NCBI GenBank assembly: GCA_009665115.1
Contig: WJXE01000053.1
Location: forward strand, 1 to 9,783
DNA length: 9,783 nt
Source: Nitrosopumilales archaeon
GTDB taxonomy: Archaea > Thermoproteota > Nitrososphaeria > Nitrososphaerales > Nitrososphaeraceae
Reading direction: 5' to 3'
In this document: piece by piece, positions 1 to 6,570 of the stretch
Layout of the letters: every line of letters starts with the position of its first letter
Position numbering within the stretch: the stretch's first letter is position 1
Program-made: the position numbers and the translations under genes
Notes under the pieces: generated by a model
What the model was told of the DNA's origin: nothing
Database searches by the model: none
The model's input: only the letters and a program-made list of their open reading frames with translations

Positions 1-825
1 TTTTATGTGGAATCAGTGTCAGGCAAATTGAGCGCATACATTTATCAACTGTCATCGACAGGTGGCTATAGGCTGGTAGGATCAAAAATAAATTACTCAC
101 AACCTCTTGTTGACCCTAATGTGCTCCTAGGCTCTGTTAATTTACAATTGGGTTTAGAATCTATAAATTATCCTAGCAAATACAATGTAATGTTCTATTC
201 AGCAGAGTCATTTAAGTCCAATGAAGTTAGGCAATTTACTAGCTGGGTAAATATTCCTCCGCCCAGTCTACAAATAACTACATCGCCAAGCAATATAATG
301 ATAAGGCAGGGAGAAGAACAGCTGATTCCAGCTAGGATAAAATCAACTTCTGGTTTTTCTAATGATGTTATTAACATGACAGTTGGTACTAATAATAATG
401 ATATGGGATCAGGTTTTAACTCTAGTGAGGTGCATGTGGCTATTCAAAGAATCCAACCACCTTTGTTTAAGATAGCTATTCCCCAACAAACTCCATTAGG
501 TATTTACACAATACCTTTGATTGTAACAATACGGGAGCCCTCTGCAGCTACATTAACAAAACCAATATCTATTAACGCAAGAGAAGGGAAAGTAGATCCT
601 GAGTTTGAATTATCTAAAAAGTATCCAACAGTTGGTTATTTAACTCGGCCACTAAATCTAACAGTGACAGTCATGCCCCCTAACAGTATTAGCGATCAAT
701 TTAGAGAGTTTTGGGGAGTCTACGGGGGGTTCATAACTATCATAGGTATTATCGCAGGTGGATTTGTAGGAGCTTTTGCTACAATGATGTTTGATAGAAG
801 AAAGAAGAGGAAAGAAAATGAGTAA
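1..825 (+). CDS. C-terminally membrane-anchored surface protein, 5' partial
   Basis: The frame is open from the first base (ttt tat gtg...), so the gene begins upstream; the GTG at position 7 is probably not the true start. The visible 274 codons encode an exported-looking, beta-rich region with many Asn-X-Ser/Thr sequons (for example NYS, NMT, NSS, NLT). A stretch around residues 95-225 reads like an Ig-like or NEW3-type extracellular domain. A single hydrophobic helix follows (WGVYGGFITIIGIIAGGF and on) and then a basic tail RRKKRKENE. That pattern predicts an outside-facing body, one C-terminal transmembrane anchor and a cytoplasmic positive tail, a common design of archaeal cell-surface proteins. 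No catalytic motif is visible and the ligand is unknown. The stop is TAA at 823-825. The membrane topology is well supported; the domain name is a guess. Confidence 0.8.
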   Translation, partial: FYVESVSGKLSAYIYQLSSTGGYRLVGSKINYSQPLVDPNVLLGSVNLQLGLESINYPSKYNVMFYSAESFKSNEVRQFTSWVNIPPPSLQITTSPSNIMIRQGEEQLIPARIKSTSGFSNDVINMTVGTNNNDMGSGFNSSEVHVAIQRIQPPLFKIAIPQQTPLGIYTIPLIVTIREPSAATLTKPISINAREGKVDPEFELSKKYPTVGYLTRPLNLTVTVMPPNSISDQFREFWGVYGGFITIIGIIAGGFVGAFATMMFDRRKKRKENE

Positions 826-1121
826 ATGCTTGCTTCTGGGAAGGAGCAACCGTTGTTTTCATATCGAGAGTTGCATGTGGATTTCCTGAACATCCTGGTA
901 AAACCACAGCTTAAGCTGAACTAGCTGGAAGACTACAATACAGAAAAGGAAATCCCCCCAATAGTGGACGTTCACCCCATAAGAAAGCCTATAATAATCT
1001 CAAAATATATTATGAAATCTGGGGATAAAGTATTTCTTGCATACATCGGTTTTTGCCAAAAAACCGCTTTAGTCTAGCCCATCACTCAAACTCATCATAG
1101 TCTATTATTCTCCACAACTCT
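826..1121. other. Intergenic gap with ambiguous coding-like traces
   Basis: No intact gene is seen. Two overlapping + frames both read as protein-like. One runs 822-911, meets TAA at 912-914, and continues 915-1025 (includes RVACGFPEHPGKTTA, then LQYRKGNPPNSGRSPHKKAY). The other runs 826-921 from an ATG, meets TAG at 922-924, and continues 925-1074 (includes IPPIVDVHPIRKPIIISKYI). At most one can be genuine, so this may be a decayed gene, but I cannot decide which frame or name a family. An A/T-rich stretch near 991-1010 could hold promoter elements. Confidence 0.3.
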
Positions 1122-1637
1122 ATGTTTAATAGAATCAAAATTATCATGAAATCTATGACAGATGAGAGATGGTTTAACAGGCACTTTAATAATCCGGAGG
1201 ATTTCTATTCGTCTGTAGAGGAACTATTTGGGCAATTTGGTCCTCCGTATGGAGCAGCTGACAATAAGATAATACCGAACGGCTTCTTCTGGTCTTCCCT
1301 GGCAATCAACGTTCTTCTAAAGAGTCGTGAATATTCTGCTAATCCTACTCAAAAAGAGTGTAGTAGTAAAGATGAAGAACTTACTCAATATAGCTTTATG
1401 CATACTGAAACTACTCTATTCATGTTGGCTGTAACAGCGCTTTCGTGGTTGACAATCGATCTCAAGAAAAAAACAGAGAATGGGCTTTGTCACAATCCTG
1501 GTCACGCTCAAGCAGAAAATAAACTTGCTTACTGTTCAATTGGAAGTAAGTTCCATAAGCAATTATACAGCGATTACATAAAAGTCCTAGAAGATTTTCT
1601 CAACACGATAAAGGAAAGAACGCCGTCAATTCCATAG
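1122..1637 (+). CDS. Hypothetical protein, orphan
   Basis: This is a complete 171-residue frame with natural codon pattern and composition. I do not recognise the family. The N-terminal half is acidic and aromatic (RWFNRHFNNPEDFYSSVEEL), followed by FGQFGPPYGAADNK. A moderately hydrophobic segment around residues 97-113 (TLFMLAVTALSWLTIDL) could be a buried helix or one membrane segment. A Cys/His-rich patch lies near residues 122-128 (LCHNPGH) but shows no recognised metal motif. The start is uncertain: ATG codons at 1122, 1146 and 1155 are all in frame and no Shine-Dalgarno is seen. The TATA-like TTTAATA near 1125-1131 would place a leaderless transcript start close to 1155, giving a 160-residue product. 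It stands alone with gaps on both sides, so context gives no hint of its role. Confidence 0.7.
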   Translation: MFNRIKIIMKSMTDERWFNRHFNNPEDFYSSVEELFGQFGPPYGAADNKIIPNGFFWSSLAINVLLKSREYSANPTQKECSSKDEELTQYSFMHTETTLFMLAVTALSWLTIDLKKKTENGLCHNPGHAQAENKLAYCSIGSKFHKQLYSDYIKVLEDFLNTIKERTPSIP

Positions 1638-1653
1638 TCAAAATATGATGGGT

Positions 1654-1810
1654 TCAACTATGATTGCAACATTCGCATCGATAGCCTTTAAGCGCGATTT
1701 CAGCCTCGAGTGTTCGAATTCCTTCACCTACCGGAGAAAACGGTTACCGTGAATCCAGCGTTAGAGATTGCCTGCAAGAGTTTTGGTAAATCGTTCAACT
1801 CAGAAGCATC
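1654..1810 (-). pseudogene. Probable short coding relic, frame broken
   Basis: On the minus strand, 1810 to 1724 reads DASELNDLPKLLQAISNAG followed by a beta-like FTVTVFSG and a TGA. A neighbouring frame then continues the protein-like pattern (GEGIRTLEAEIALKGYRC) to a TGA at 1654-1656. The third frame is also open down to 1638, so the second half is ambiguous. The first segment is the better supported. I cannot assign a family. It may belong to the same decayed region as the relic at 1982-2298, which lies upstream on the same strand. Confidence 0.3.
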
Positions 1811-1831
1811 CTACACGATTTCAAATATATG

Positions 1832-1847
1832 ATCGATTTAAATCGAT
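1832..1847. repeat. 16-bp perfect palindrome
   Basis: ATCGATTTAAATCGAT equals its own reverse complement. Imperfect outer arms (tcaaat at 1821-1826 and atttga at 1857-1862) suggest a larger offset dyad. It sits in a gene-poor stretch and is not placed at an obvious promoter, so its role is unknown. Such a palindrome could bind a dimeric protein or be chance in A/T-rich DNA. Confidence 0.6.
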
Positions 1848-1981
1848 TGTTCAAAGATTTGAATTATGGAAGAGAACAAATTTAGATTATTTGTATTATT
1901 GTAGTAAAAATCAGACGAGGAAAACACTCTAGATGTAGATGTAGACTACGTTGCACCCGAAATAAAGGTCGCAAGACAGTT

Positions 1982-2298
1982 TCAAAAATCTTCAAACTGT
2001 GTGTTATACATGCAACTTGCTTGGCCATCTTCGTGAATCTTGTCTGGGTCCTCCATCACCATGTCATAGCCCTTATTTACATTGGGATAGGTCGAAAATT
2101 TGTAAGCAATTATTGGAATATCTTAGCTTCCTGCATTGCGGAAATAAAAGGAGCTCTTGATAATAACGGGGTTGCCCCTTTTAAGTCTAGGATTGGTATC
2201 AACTGCAAATTTCTTTTATTAGTTAATTTCATTATTTCTCTTACGTTGCCAAATGCAGGTAGTGGAATTGCTTCTAACCCCCTAGCGTCCTTTATATT
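1982..2298 (-). pseudogene. Frameshifted 3' fragment of an unidentified gene
   Basis: Minus-strand frame 2298-2110 reads as a convincing protein (contains RGLEAIPLPAFGNVREIMKL and LQLIPILDLKGATPLLSRAP) and ends at a TAA just after EAKIFQ. A second minus frame, starting at 2122 and overlapping that end, carries on smoothly (DIPIIAYKFSTYPNVNKGYD, then EDPDKIHEDGQASCMYNTQ) to a TGA at 1982-1984. Joining the two near 2112-2122 gives about 105 continuous residues. The segment upstream of 2298 is closed by an in-frame TAG and has no start codon, so the 5' part is missing or replaced by the promoter of the next gene. The family is unrecognised; the alternating beta/alpha feel suggests a globular enzyme domain. 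A sequencing error could explain the shift, but not the missing start. Confidence 0.55.
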
Positions 2299-2299
2299 C
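2291..2299 (+). promoter_or_regulatory. TATA box of the flavin-reductase-like gene
   Basis: TTTATATTC is centred about 32 nt before the ATG at 2327. Archaeal transcription starts about 25-27 nt after the TATA centre, so the message would begin around 2320 with almost no leader. No Shine-Dalgarno is seen before 2327, which agrees with a leaderless or near-leaderless transcript. Confidence 0.5.
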
Positions 2300-2326
2300 T
2301 AGACACATACCTAGTACTTCCAAAAT

Positions 2327-2899
2327 ATGGAACTTTCGTGGAACGATAGACGGACAAGGCAATTTTTGACCAATGTGGGTCTCATTACTACTGATGGGCG
2401 TTGTGGTCCGAATGTGATGGCAGCGGAATGGACCCATCATGTATCTTACAGTCCTAGTCTTATTGCTATCAATGTTCGTGGTGACGATGCCACAGCTGAA
2501 AACATCAATCAAACTAAAGAATTTGGAGTCAACCTAGCAGCTGAAGACCAAAATATATTATGTAGTCTTGGGGGACGATATACAGGAAAAGAACTTGATA
2601 AGATATCTCTTTTTAAAGAGCTTGGTATAATATTCTATAAAGCAAAGAGTATCAAAACCTTAATGATAACAGGAGCCGCGATGAACGCAGAATGCAAGCT
2701 TGTAAAGCAGGAAGGTCTTGGAGATCATATAATGTTCGTTGGAGAAGTAACCGAAATCTCGGCAGATGAGAACATCAAACCTTTAGTCTATCACAATGGC
2801 AGATACTGGAGATTAGATGATAATAATAAAATTCCAAGGCCATCTCAAGAACTCTTGGATAAAGTTGAAGAGATAGCTAAAAAGTATGTAAAAGTCTAA
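2327..2899 (+). CDS. Flavin reductase-like (FMN-binding split barrel) protein
   Basis: This 190-residue protein has the length and pattern of the flavin reductase-like / flavoredoxin family, cytosolic proteins that bind FMN in a split beta-barrel and typically reduce flavin with NAD(P)H or act as flavin redox partners. The signature part is residues 27-50 (GPNVMAAEWTHHVSYSPSLI and on), matching the family pattern of a small-residue/Thr/Pro loop before a beta strand ending in an A-I-N-V-like motif. FGVNLAAEDQ at 66-75 follows, and YHNGRYWRL near 155-163 is a typical late strand. The gene is monocistronic: a TATA box lies before it and a long gap after it. Electron donor and physiological partner cannot be told. 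The ATG at 2327 fits the promoter spacing. Confidence 0.85.
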   Translation: MELSWNDRRTRQFLTNVGLITTDGRCGPNVMAAEWTHHVSYSPSLIAINVRGDDATAENINQTKEFGVNLAAEDQNILCSLGGRYTGKELDKISLFKELGIIFYKAKSIKTLMITGAAMNAECKLVKQEGLGDHIMFVGEVTEISADENIKPLVYHNGRYWRLDDNNKIPRPSQELLDKVEEIAKKYVKV

Positions 2900-3487
2900 T
2901 ATTCAAGAAATGTGTAGGTTCTACAGTGGATAGGTACTGTTATTTCGTAGTTATTAGACTTCGGAACATGAAATAAATTACTGGAAACGGTGTGTGGGAG
3001 TTGTATTACTTCCAATTTCGTGATCATTACTTGCTTAGGTAACGGGGTTATACGGAGTCCTCATTGCTTTCACTGTCCTCACCTTCAGAATACACATTCT
3101 TAGCTCAATATGGATGTAAATGCAATATGGATGTAAATGCGACAACTCTGAAATCTCCATATACAAGTTCACAGCTAATGTAGTCATTCGTCATGAAAAC
3201 AGTAATTTTTTTATTAAACGATGATTCTGCGAATCAAGCTCAAAAGTGTCTTTTCTTTTAGCATCTTTATTCCATAATTCATGTGGATTTGGTACTACTA
3301 CGTAGTATAGTCGATGTATCACAATTATTTTAGGCCACATGGAGCTTTGAAAGCAAGATTCCTGCTGAGAACATGATAATTATTGAAGGCGAGAACGAGA
3401 GGAAAACAGTAGTTAAGAAAGCGTCGAGAAAATGTTAATTCAAATGTGTAGCGAATATGAATAAATATAGTAATTCTCATCCACTGA
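2900..3487. other. Long intergenic region with repeats and weak coding traces
   Basis: No intact gene is seen. Contents: a 17-bp tandem duplication (3106-3139), a 12-bp perfect palindrome TACTACGTAGTA at 3296-3307, and a T7 run near 3207-3213. A short + frame at 3334-3438 is protein-like (FESKIPAENMIIIEGENERK) and ends at TAA 3436-3438, but it is closed upstream by TAG and has no start at its beginning. A 29-codon minus frame from an ATG at 3194 ends at 3105 inside the duplication, with an acidic continuation beyond the stop. These could be relics or chance. No terminator after the flavin-reductase-like gene could be identified. Confidence 0.4.
3106..3139. repeat. 17-bp tandem duplication, two exact copies
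   Basis: CAATATGGATGTAAATG occurs at 3106-3122 and again at 3123-3139 with no mismatch or spacer. This is a simple recent direct duplication, probably from replication slippage. No third copy is present and there is no CRISPR-like spacing. Confidence 0.9.
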
Positions 3488-3823
3488 GTCACGTCAGCGC
3501 CTGCATTTTACAAACGAAAGCTTTCAATAGGCGGCATAATTCTTCTTTGTATCTCATTCGTTCTGAGTAATATATTAACAGGGTATTTCCAGAGTCCAAG
3601 CGCTCAGTCGGGGCTTAGCATTGCTGCAGTGACATATGCCGTTGTAATTGTATGCGGAGCCGCTGGTTTTGGATTGATAATGTATGATATTCTTAAAAAC
3701 ACAAAAACAAGACTTCTATTAGACGAATTTAAAAAACAACAAACAAGAGAGGACGTAGAGCAGAAAGACAAGAAGAATAACGAGCGAAATAATGGGGATG
3801 ACAAATATGCACCAACAAATTGA
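3488..3823 (+). CDS. Small two-helix membrane protein, start unresolved
   Basis: The frame is open from 3488 (after TGA at 3485-3487) to TGA at 3821-3823, up to 111 residues. It encodes a basic segment (FYKRK), a first hydrophobic helix (LSIGGIILLCISFVLSNIL), a short linker with a signal-peptidase-like SPSAQ, a second helix (AVTYAVVIVCGAAGFGLIMY), and a charged, Lys/Glu/Asn-rich tail. No ATG, GTG or TTG lies before the GTG at 3629, yet starting there deletes the first helix and part of the second. An ATG at 3457 lies in a different frame (MNKYSNSHPLSHVS), so a frameshift near 3490 may have separated the true start, or a rare codon such as ATA 3527 or ATT 3539 is used. The family is unknown. 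The gene may be intact, N-terminally damaged, or mis-sequenced. Confidence 0.55.
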   Translation, partial: VTSAPAFYKRKLSIGGIILLCISFVLSNILTGYFQSPSAQSGLSIAAVTYAVVIVCGAAGFGLIMYDILKNTKTRLLLDEFKKQQTREDVEQKDKKNNERNNGDDKYAPTN

Positions 3824-3986
3824 AATAATCCGTAACAATATTCAGTATAATTTTACAATATACACATAGAAGAGCGAATAGAAGCTAAAATCGCCGTAGA
3901 ATGAGGGGCACAATCTAATTTTCATAATACAATCCATGCAGCAAGTGGTGCAGGAAAACCGTCATGCTTTACTCGTTTTCCGAAGC

Positions 3987-5219
3987 TTAGTTAATTGCCA
4001 AAAGAGATCCGTGTGATGTCACAAAGTCGTAGATTCTTCCAGAAGTCCTGCAGCCTCCAGCAAATGTTTCAGCTGCATCCCCGACTATAATCAGTTTCAT
4101 CAGTTGTCTGCTGGTAGCAACATTCAGAAGTTCAGGCTGAGTCATAAATCCTAAATCTCTGGAGGAATTAGACCGCGTAGTAGCAAGTATTATAATATCG
4201 TTCTCAGCTCCAAGCATCTTGTGAACAGTTGTGCAACCTATTCCTGTTCCATCAAGCACGTTGTTAATTGTTCTGACATGAGGCCTATAAGCAGCTATGA
4301 CTGAAATTCTAGACGGATCAACTCCGTGTCTTAAGAATTCTGAACATAAATCAGCGATAACCATAGCCTGCTGATGGTTGTCGTAAGACAAACCTTCCTC
4401 TACCTCTCTTCCACTCACACCAACGTAGACCAAGGTGTTTTCAGGCCTTATCGCTTTAGACATTGGTTCATTGCGCGTATCTTCATCGAGAACAAGTCTT
4501 CTATCCCTTACTTCTTGTGGCACGCGTAAAGCCCCAAAGTAAAAAACGTTTGATGTCATTTCGATGCCGGGCCAATTAAGCCTGTATGTAGTATTGAGCA
4601 TATCCACTGATGTATTATTCATAGTACGCATATATCTAAGAACACCCTTCTCAGGTGTAAGATCGGGTGAGATAGGAGACAATTGTATGTCATCACCGTA
4701 CGCAGTAACTCTAGCGGTGTCTGCGTTACCTAATAATGGTAACGGTATCCATGCTTGTTCAGGTGTCACTTGACCTGATTCGTCCATTATTATCCTATCA
4801 AAACTTAACTGCTGCAGAACCCTGTGACCTGTTGGTACATAGGAGGAATGGAGAGTTGTGCCAACTATCCTTGCGGTTGTCAGCTCATTGCGATTTGTGC
4901 TAAAATGGGGTATTAGGTCACCAGCTACCTTTGCAATGCTACCTATTCTTTTAATTGACCTTCTGACAATATCTTGACTCCATCCGTACCTAGACTTTAA
5001 CATTTCAACTATGTATCGCAGCGTCTGGTCAACTGTTGAATTCTGGAAAGCACAAACCAGTATTCGCTGATCCAGTTCTGTCACCGCACGTGTTGCCTCG
5101 GTAGCTGCCACAAATGTTTTTCCTGTTCCTGGCGGCCCCCAAACACCTGCAACAGGTATTTCAGTGTATAGTCTATTGGTTAATGCTTGTGTCTGACTCT
5201 GATTAAGTTGCGAACTCAT
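3987..5219 (-). CDS. SF1B (Upf1/Dna2-like) helicase subunit
   Basis: This 410-residue DNA/RNA helicase core of the Upf1-like branch couples ATP hydrolysis to strand movement. Visible motifs: a Q-like LNQSQTQAL at 5-13, Walker A GPPGTGKT 28-35, motif Ia-like CAFQNSTVDQ 56-65, Walker B DESGQ 146-150, motif III GDDIQLSPI 175-183, motif IV-like NTTYRLN 209-215, motif V TVHKMLGAENDIIIL with TTRSN 331-351, and motif VI LNVATSRQ 365-372 with arginine finger R371. Start: an in-frame ATG at 5288 would overlap the nuclease by 86 bp; the ATG at 5219 sits 5 nt after a strong GGGGGAGGA and is preferred. It overlaps the nuclease stop by 17 bp, implying coupled translation. It begins directly at RecA domain 1, so stalk and barrel must come from the partner. 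Several motif positions depart from consensus (D177 for His, T210 for Gln, H333 and L336 in motif V). Confidence 0.9.
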   Translation of the reverse strand: MSSQLNQSQTQALTNRLYTEIPVAGVWGPPGTGKTFVAATEATRAVTELDQRILVCAFQNSTVDQTLRYIVEMLKSRYGWSQDIVRRSIKRIGSIAKVAGDLIPHFSTNRNELTTARIVGTTLHSSYVPTGHRVLQQLSFDRIIMDESGQVTPEQAWIPLPLLGNADTARVTAYGDDIQLSPISPDLTPEKGVLRYMRTMNNTSVDMLNTTYRLNWPGIEMTSNVFYFGALRVPQEVRDRRLVLDEDTRNEPMSKAIRPENTLVYVGVSGREVEEGLSYDNHQQAMVIADLCSEFLRHGVDPSRISVIAAYRPHVRTINNVLDGTGIGCTTVHKMLGAENDIIILATTRSNSSRDLGFMTQPELLNVATSRQLMKLIIVGDAAETFAGGCRTSGRIYDFVTSHGSLLAIN

Positions 5220-6558
5220 ACAAATCCTCCCCCAATAAACCATAAGCAATGTTCTGCACTCTTCCTGGATTTCGATGAACAAAATCAAGGCCTTCTAATT
5301 CACGTCTCGTTAAATCAACCTCTGTTCTAAGCAACAAAATCTGAAAACCACGAAGCTGATTCGGATTTCCCGAATATACAGCGGTTGTAGTGCGGCATTC
5401 GTTCGATTCTCTTATTGAGCCAAGGCAACTCACACATGCAAGAAGAGGTATACCAGGTTCTAATGCGATGATACGTACAGAATCACCAGTGTATAATAGA
5501 TCGGCATTTTGATAATTGTTTTGCTTCACAAGTGTCAAAGTATGCATTCTATTTGTTGACGATAAGGCTGGGATTGGCTCTTCAATTCGATATCCTGATT
5601 CTGCTAACCGCAATTCTGTTAATTGCTCCTGTGATAGCCGCTGTGCAAGAAATTTGTTGACGTGTGTCCTCTCCCTTTTCTTCAATACCCTAAACCTTCT
5701 TCTCCATAACGTTCTCTTCAGGTCGCTATCAACTCTGTCACCCATGTAGAATCTACATGCTGATTGGTAACTACAAGATTCACAAACAAATCTGTGTGGT
5801 AGCTTTGCTCTCAATCTCTCTCCATTGAGTACTTGCAGCATGTAAGTCTGTGCTTCTTTAATAGCGTCTAAGGCAAGTGTTGTAGCTCTAGGGTTGTGGG
5901 CCTTGGTAGGTGTAATAACCGTTAGTATATTTCCTGTAAAGTCATCCTCGGCTCTACCATATCTATAATTCACCAGCATTCCATTACTTATTGTCTGATT
6001 GCGGTCATACGCTGAGACTCCTCCATCAGCATAGGTCTTCCACTCGACCGTTTCGGCAAACTCCGGATACTCAAATATTGCATCTATTCTACCTTCATGT
6101 CTTGTAACAGGGTTTGTAATTGTTATTTCGCTAACTATGCGATTTGGTGCTGGATCTTGGCTCATCTTATCATGAAGTACGCCTGCTATACCTTGTAGGC
6201 GTGTCTGGGCTTGCGATATGTGTCGCTCGATGTTCCTTTCAGGATCGCCTTGCTGCTTTTCACGGACATCTGCAAAAACTTGTTGCATATACGGAGTCCA
6301 TGCATCCATAATTTCTTGAGTATTAGGCATAGATGAACTCCGCCACAGTTGACCTAAGGTCTCAGTTGCACTTTCAAGCACATTATGAGCAATGAATCCG
6401 GGGATGAATGATCCGTTCCCTTCGGGAATGGCCCCCATAATTCTTGGTAGTTTGAACTTTAAACCACATGTAACGGCATGTCCAATATCAGAAGACAGAG
6501 CCAGATGATATGATCCGTTTCGTGGTGCTTCCTGTTGCATTATACGTTTTGCGCTCAT
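5203..6558 (-). CDS. Cas4/RecB-type Fe-S nuclease with C-terminal Dna2-like region
   Basis: The 451-residue protein has all marks of a PD-(D/E)XK exonuclease of the RecB/Cas4/Dna2 group: GFIAHNVLE 54-62 (His58, Glu62), Glu144, GRID 156-159 (Asp159), EWK 172-174, and a Q188...Y198 element. Cys31 plus C259-x2-C262-x5-C268 match the split four-cysteine 4Fe-4S cluster that closes the nuclease around DNA in Cas4, AddB and Dna2. Residues about 280-330 are basic and helical (RRRFRVLKKRERTHVNKF), like a stalk. Residues about 360-430 look beta-rich (GDSVRIIALEPGIPLL) and could be the Dna2 barrel. The protein stops where a Dna2 helicase domain would begin, and that domain is the next gene, overlapping by 17 bp. 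Start ATG 6558 has AGGAG at 6568-6572. Expected role: single-strand DNA end or flap processing with the helicase; repair versus defence is open. Confidence 0.88.
   Translation of the reverse strand: MSAKRIMQQEAPRNGSYHLALSSDIGHAVTCGLKFKLPRIMGAIPEGNGSFIPGFIAHNVLESATETLGQLWRSSSMPNTQEIMDAWTPYMQQVFADVREKQQGDPERNIERHISQAQTRLQGIAGVLHDKMSQDPAPNRIVSEITITNPVTRHEGRIDAIFEYPEFAETVEWKTYADGGVSAYDRNQTISNGMLVNYRYGRAEDDFTGNILTVITPTKAHNPRATTLALDAIKEAQTYMLQVLNGERLRAKLPHRFVCESCSYQSACRFYMGDRVDSDLKRTLWRRRFRVLKKRERTHVNKFLAQRLSQEQLTELRLAESGYRIEEPIPALSSTNRMHTLTLVKQNNYQNADLLYTGDSVRIIALEPGIPLLACVSCLGSIRESNECRTTTAVYSGNPNQLRGFQILLLRTEVDLTRRELEGLDFVHRNPGRVQNIAYGLLGEDLYEFAT
5225..5233 (-). promoter_or_regulatory. Shine-Dalgarno deciding the helicase start
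   Basis: On the minus strand GGGGGAGGA is followed by TTTGT and the ATG at 5219-5217. The anti-SD match is excellent and the spacing good. It lies inside the end of the nuclease coding sequence, so ribosomes finishing the nuclease can re-initiate here. This argues against the longer helicase frame from 5288. Confidence 0.75.
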
Positions 6559-6570
6559 TTGCTCTCTCTC

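Noticed and set aside
195..377. Minus-strand open frame inside the surface-protein gene
   Set aside because: It lies fully opposite a well-supported coding frame with no start signal; a shadow.
1640..1760. Possible tRNA because of TTCGAATTCC-like bases
   Set aside because: No matching acceptor, D or anticodon stems could be formed around it, and no CCA-type or paired 7-bp end.
2021..2302. 93-codon plus-strand open frame with hydrophobic N-terminus
   Set aside because: It lies opposite the much more protein-like minus relic at 1982-2298, and its end overlaps the promoter of the flavin-reductase-like gene. Judged a shadow.
5220..5288. Longer helicase N-terminus from ATG 5288
   Set aside because: It would overlap the nuclease by 86 bp and adds a non-conserved segment; the ATG at 5219 has a strong Shine-Dalgarno and begins at the expected helicase domain edge.
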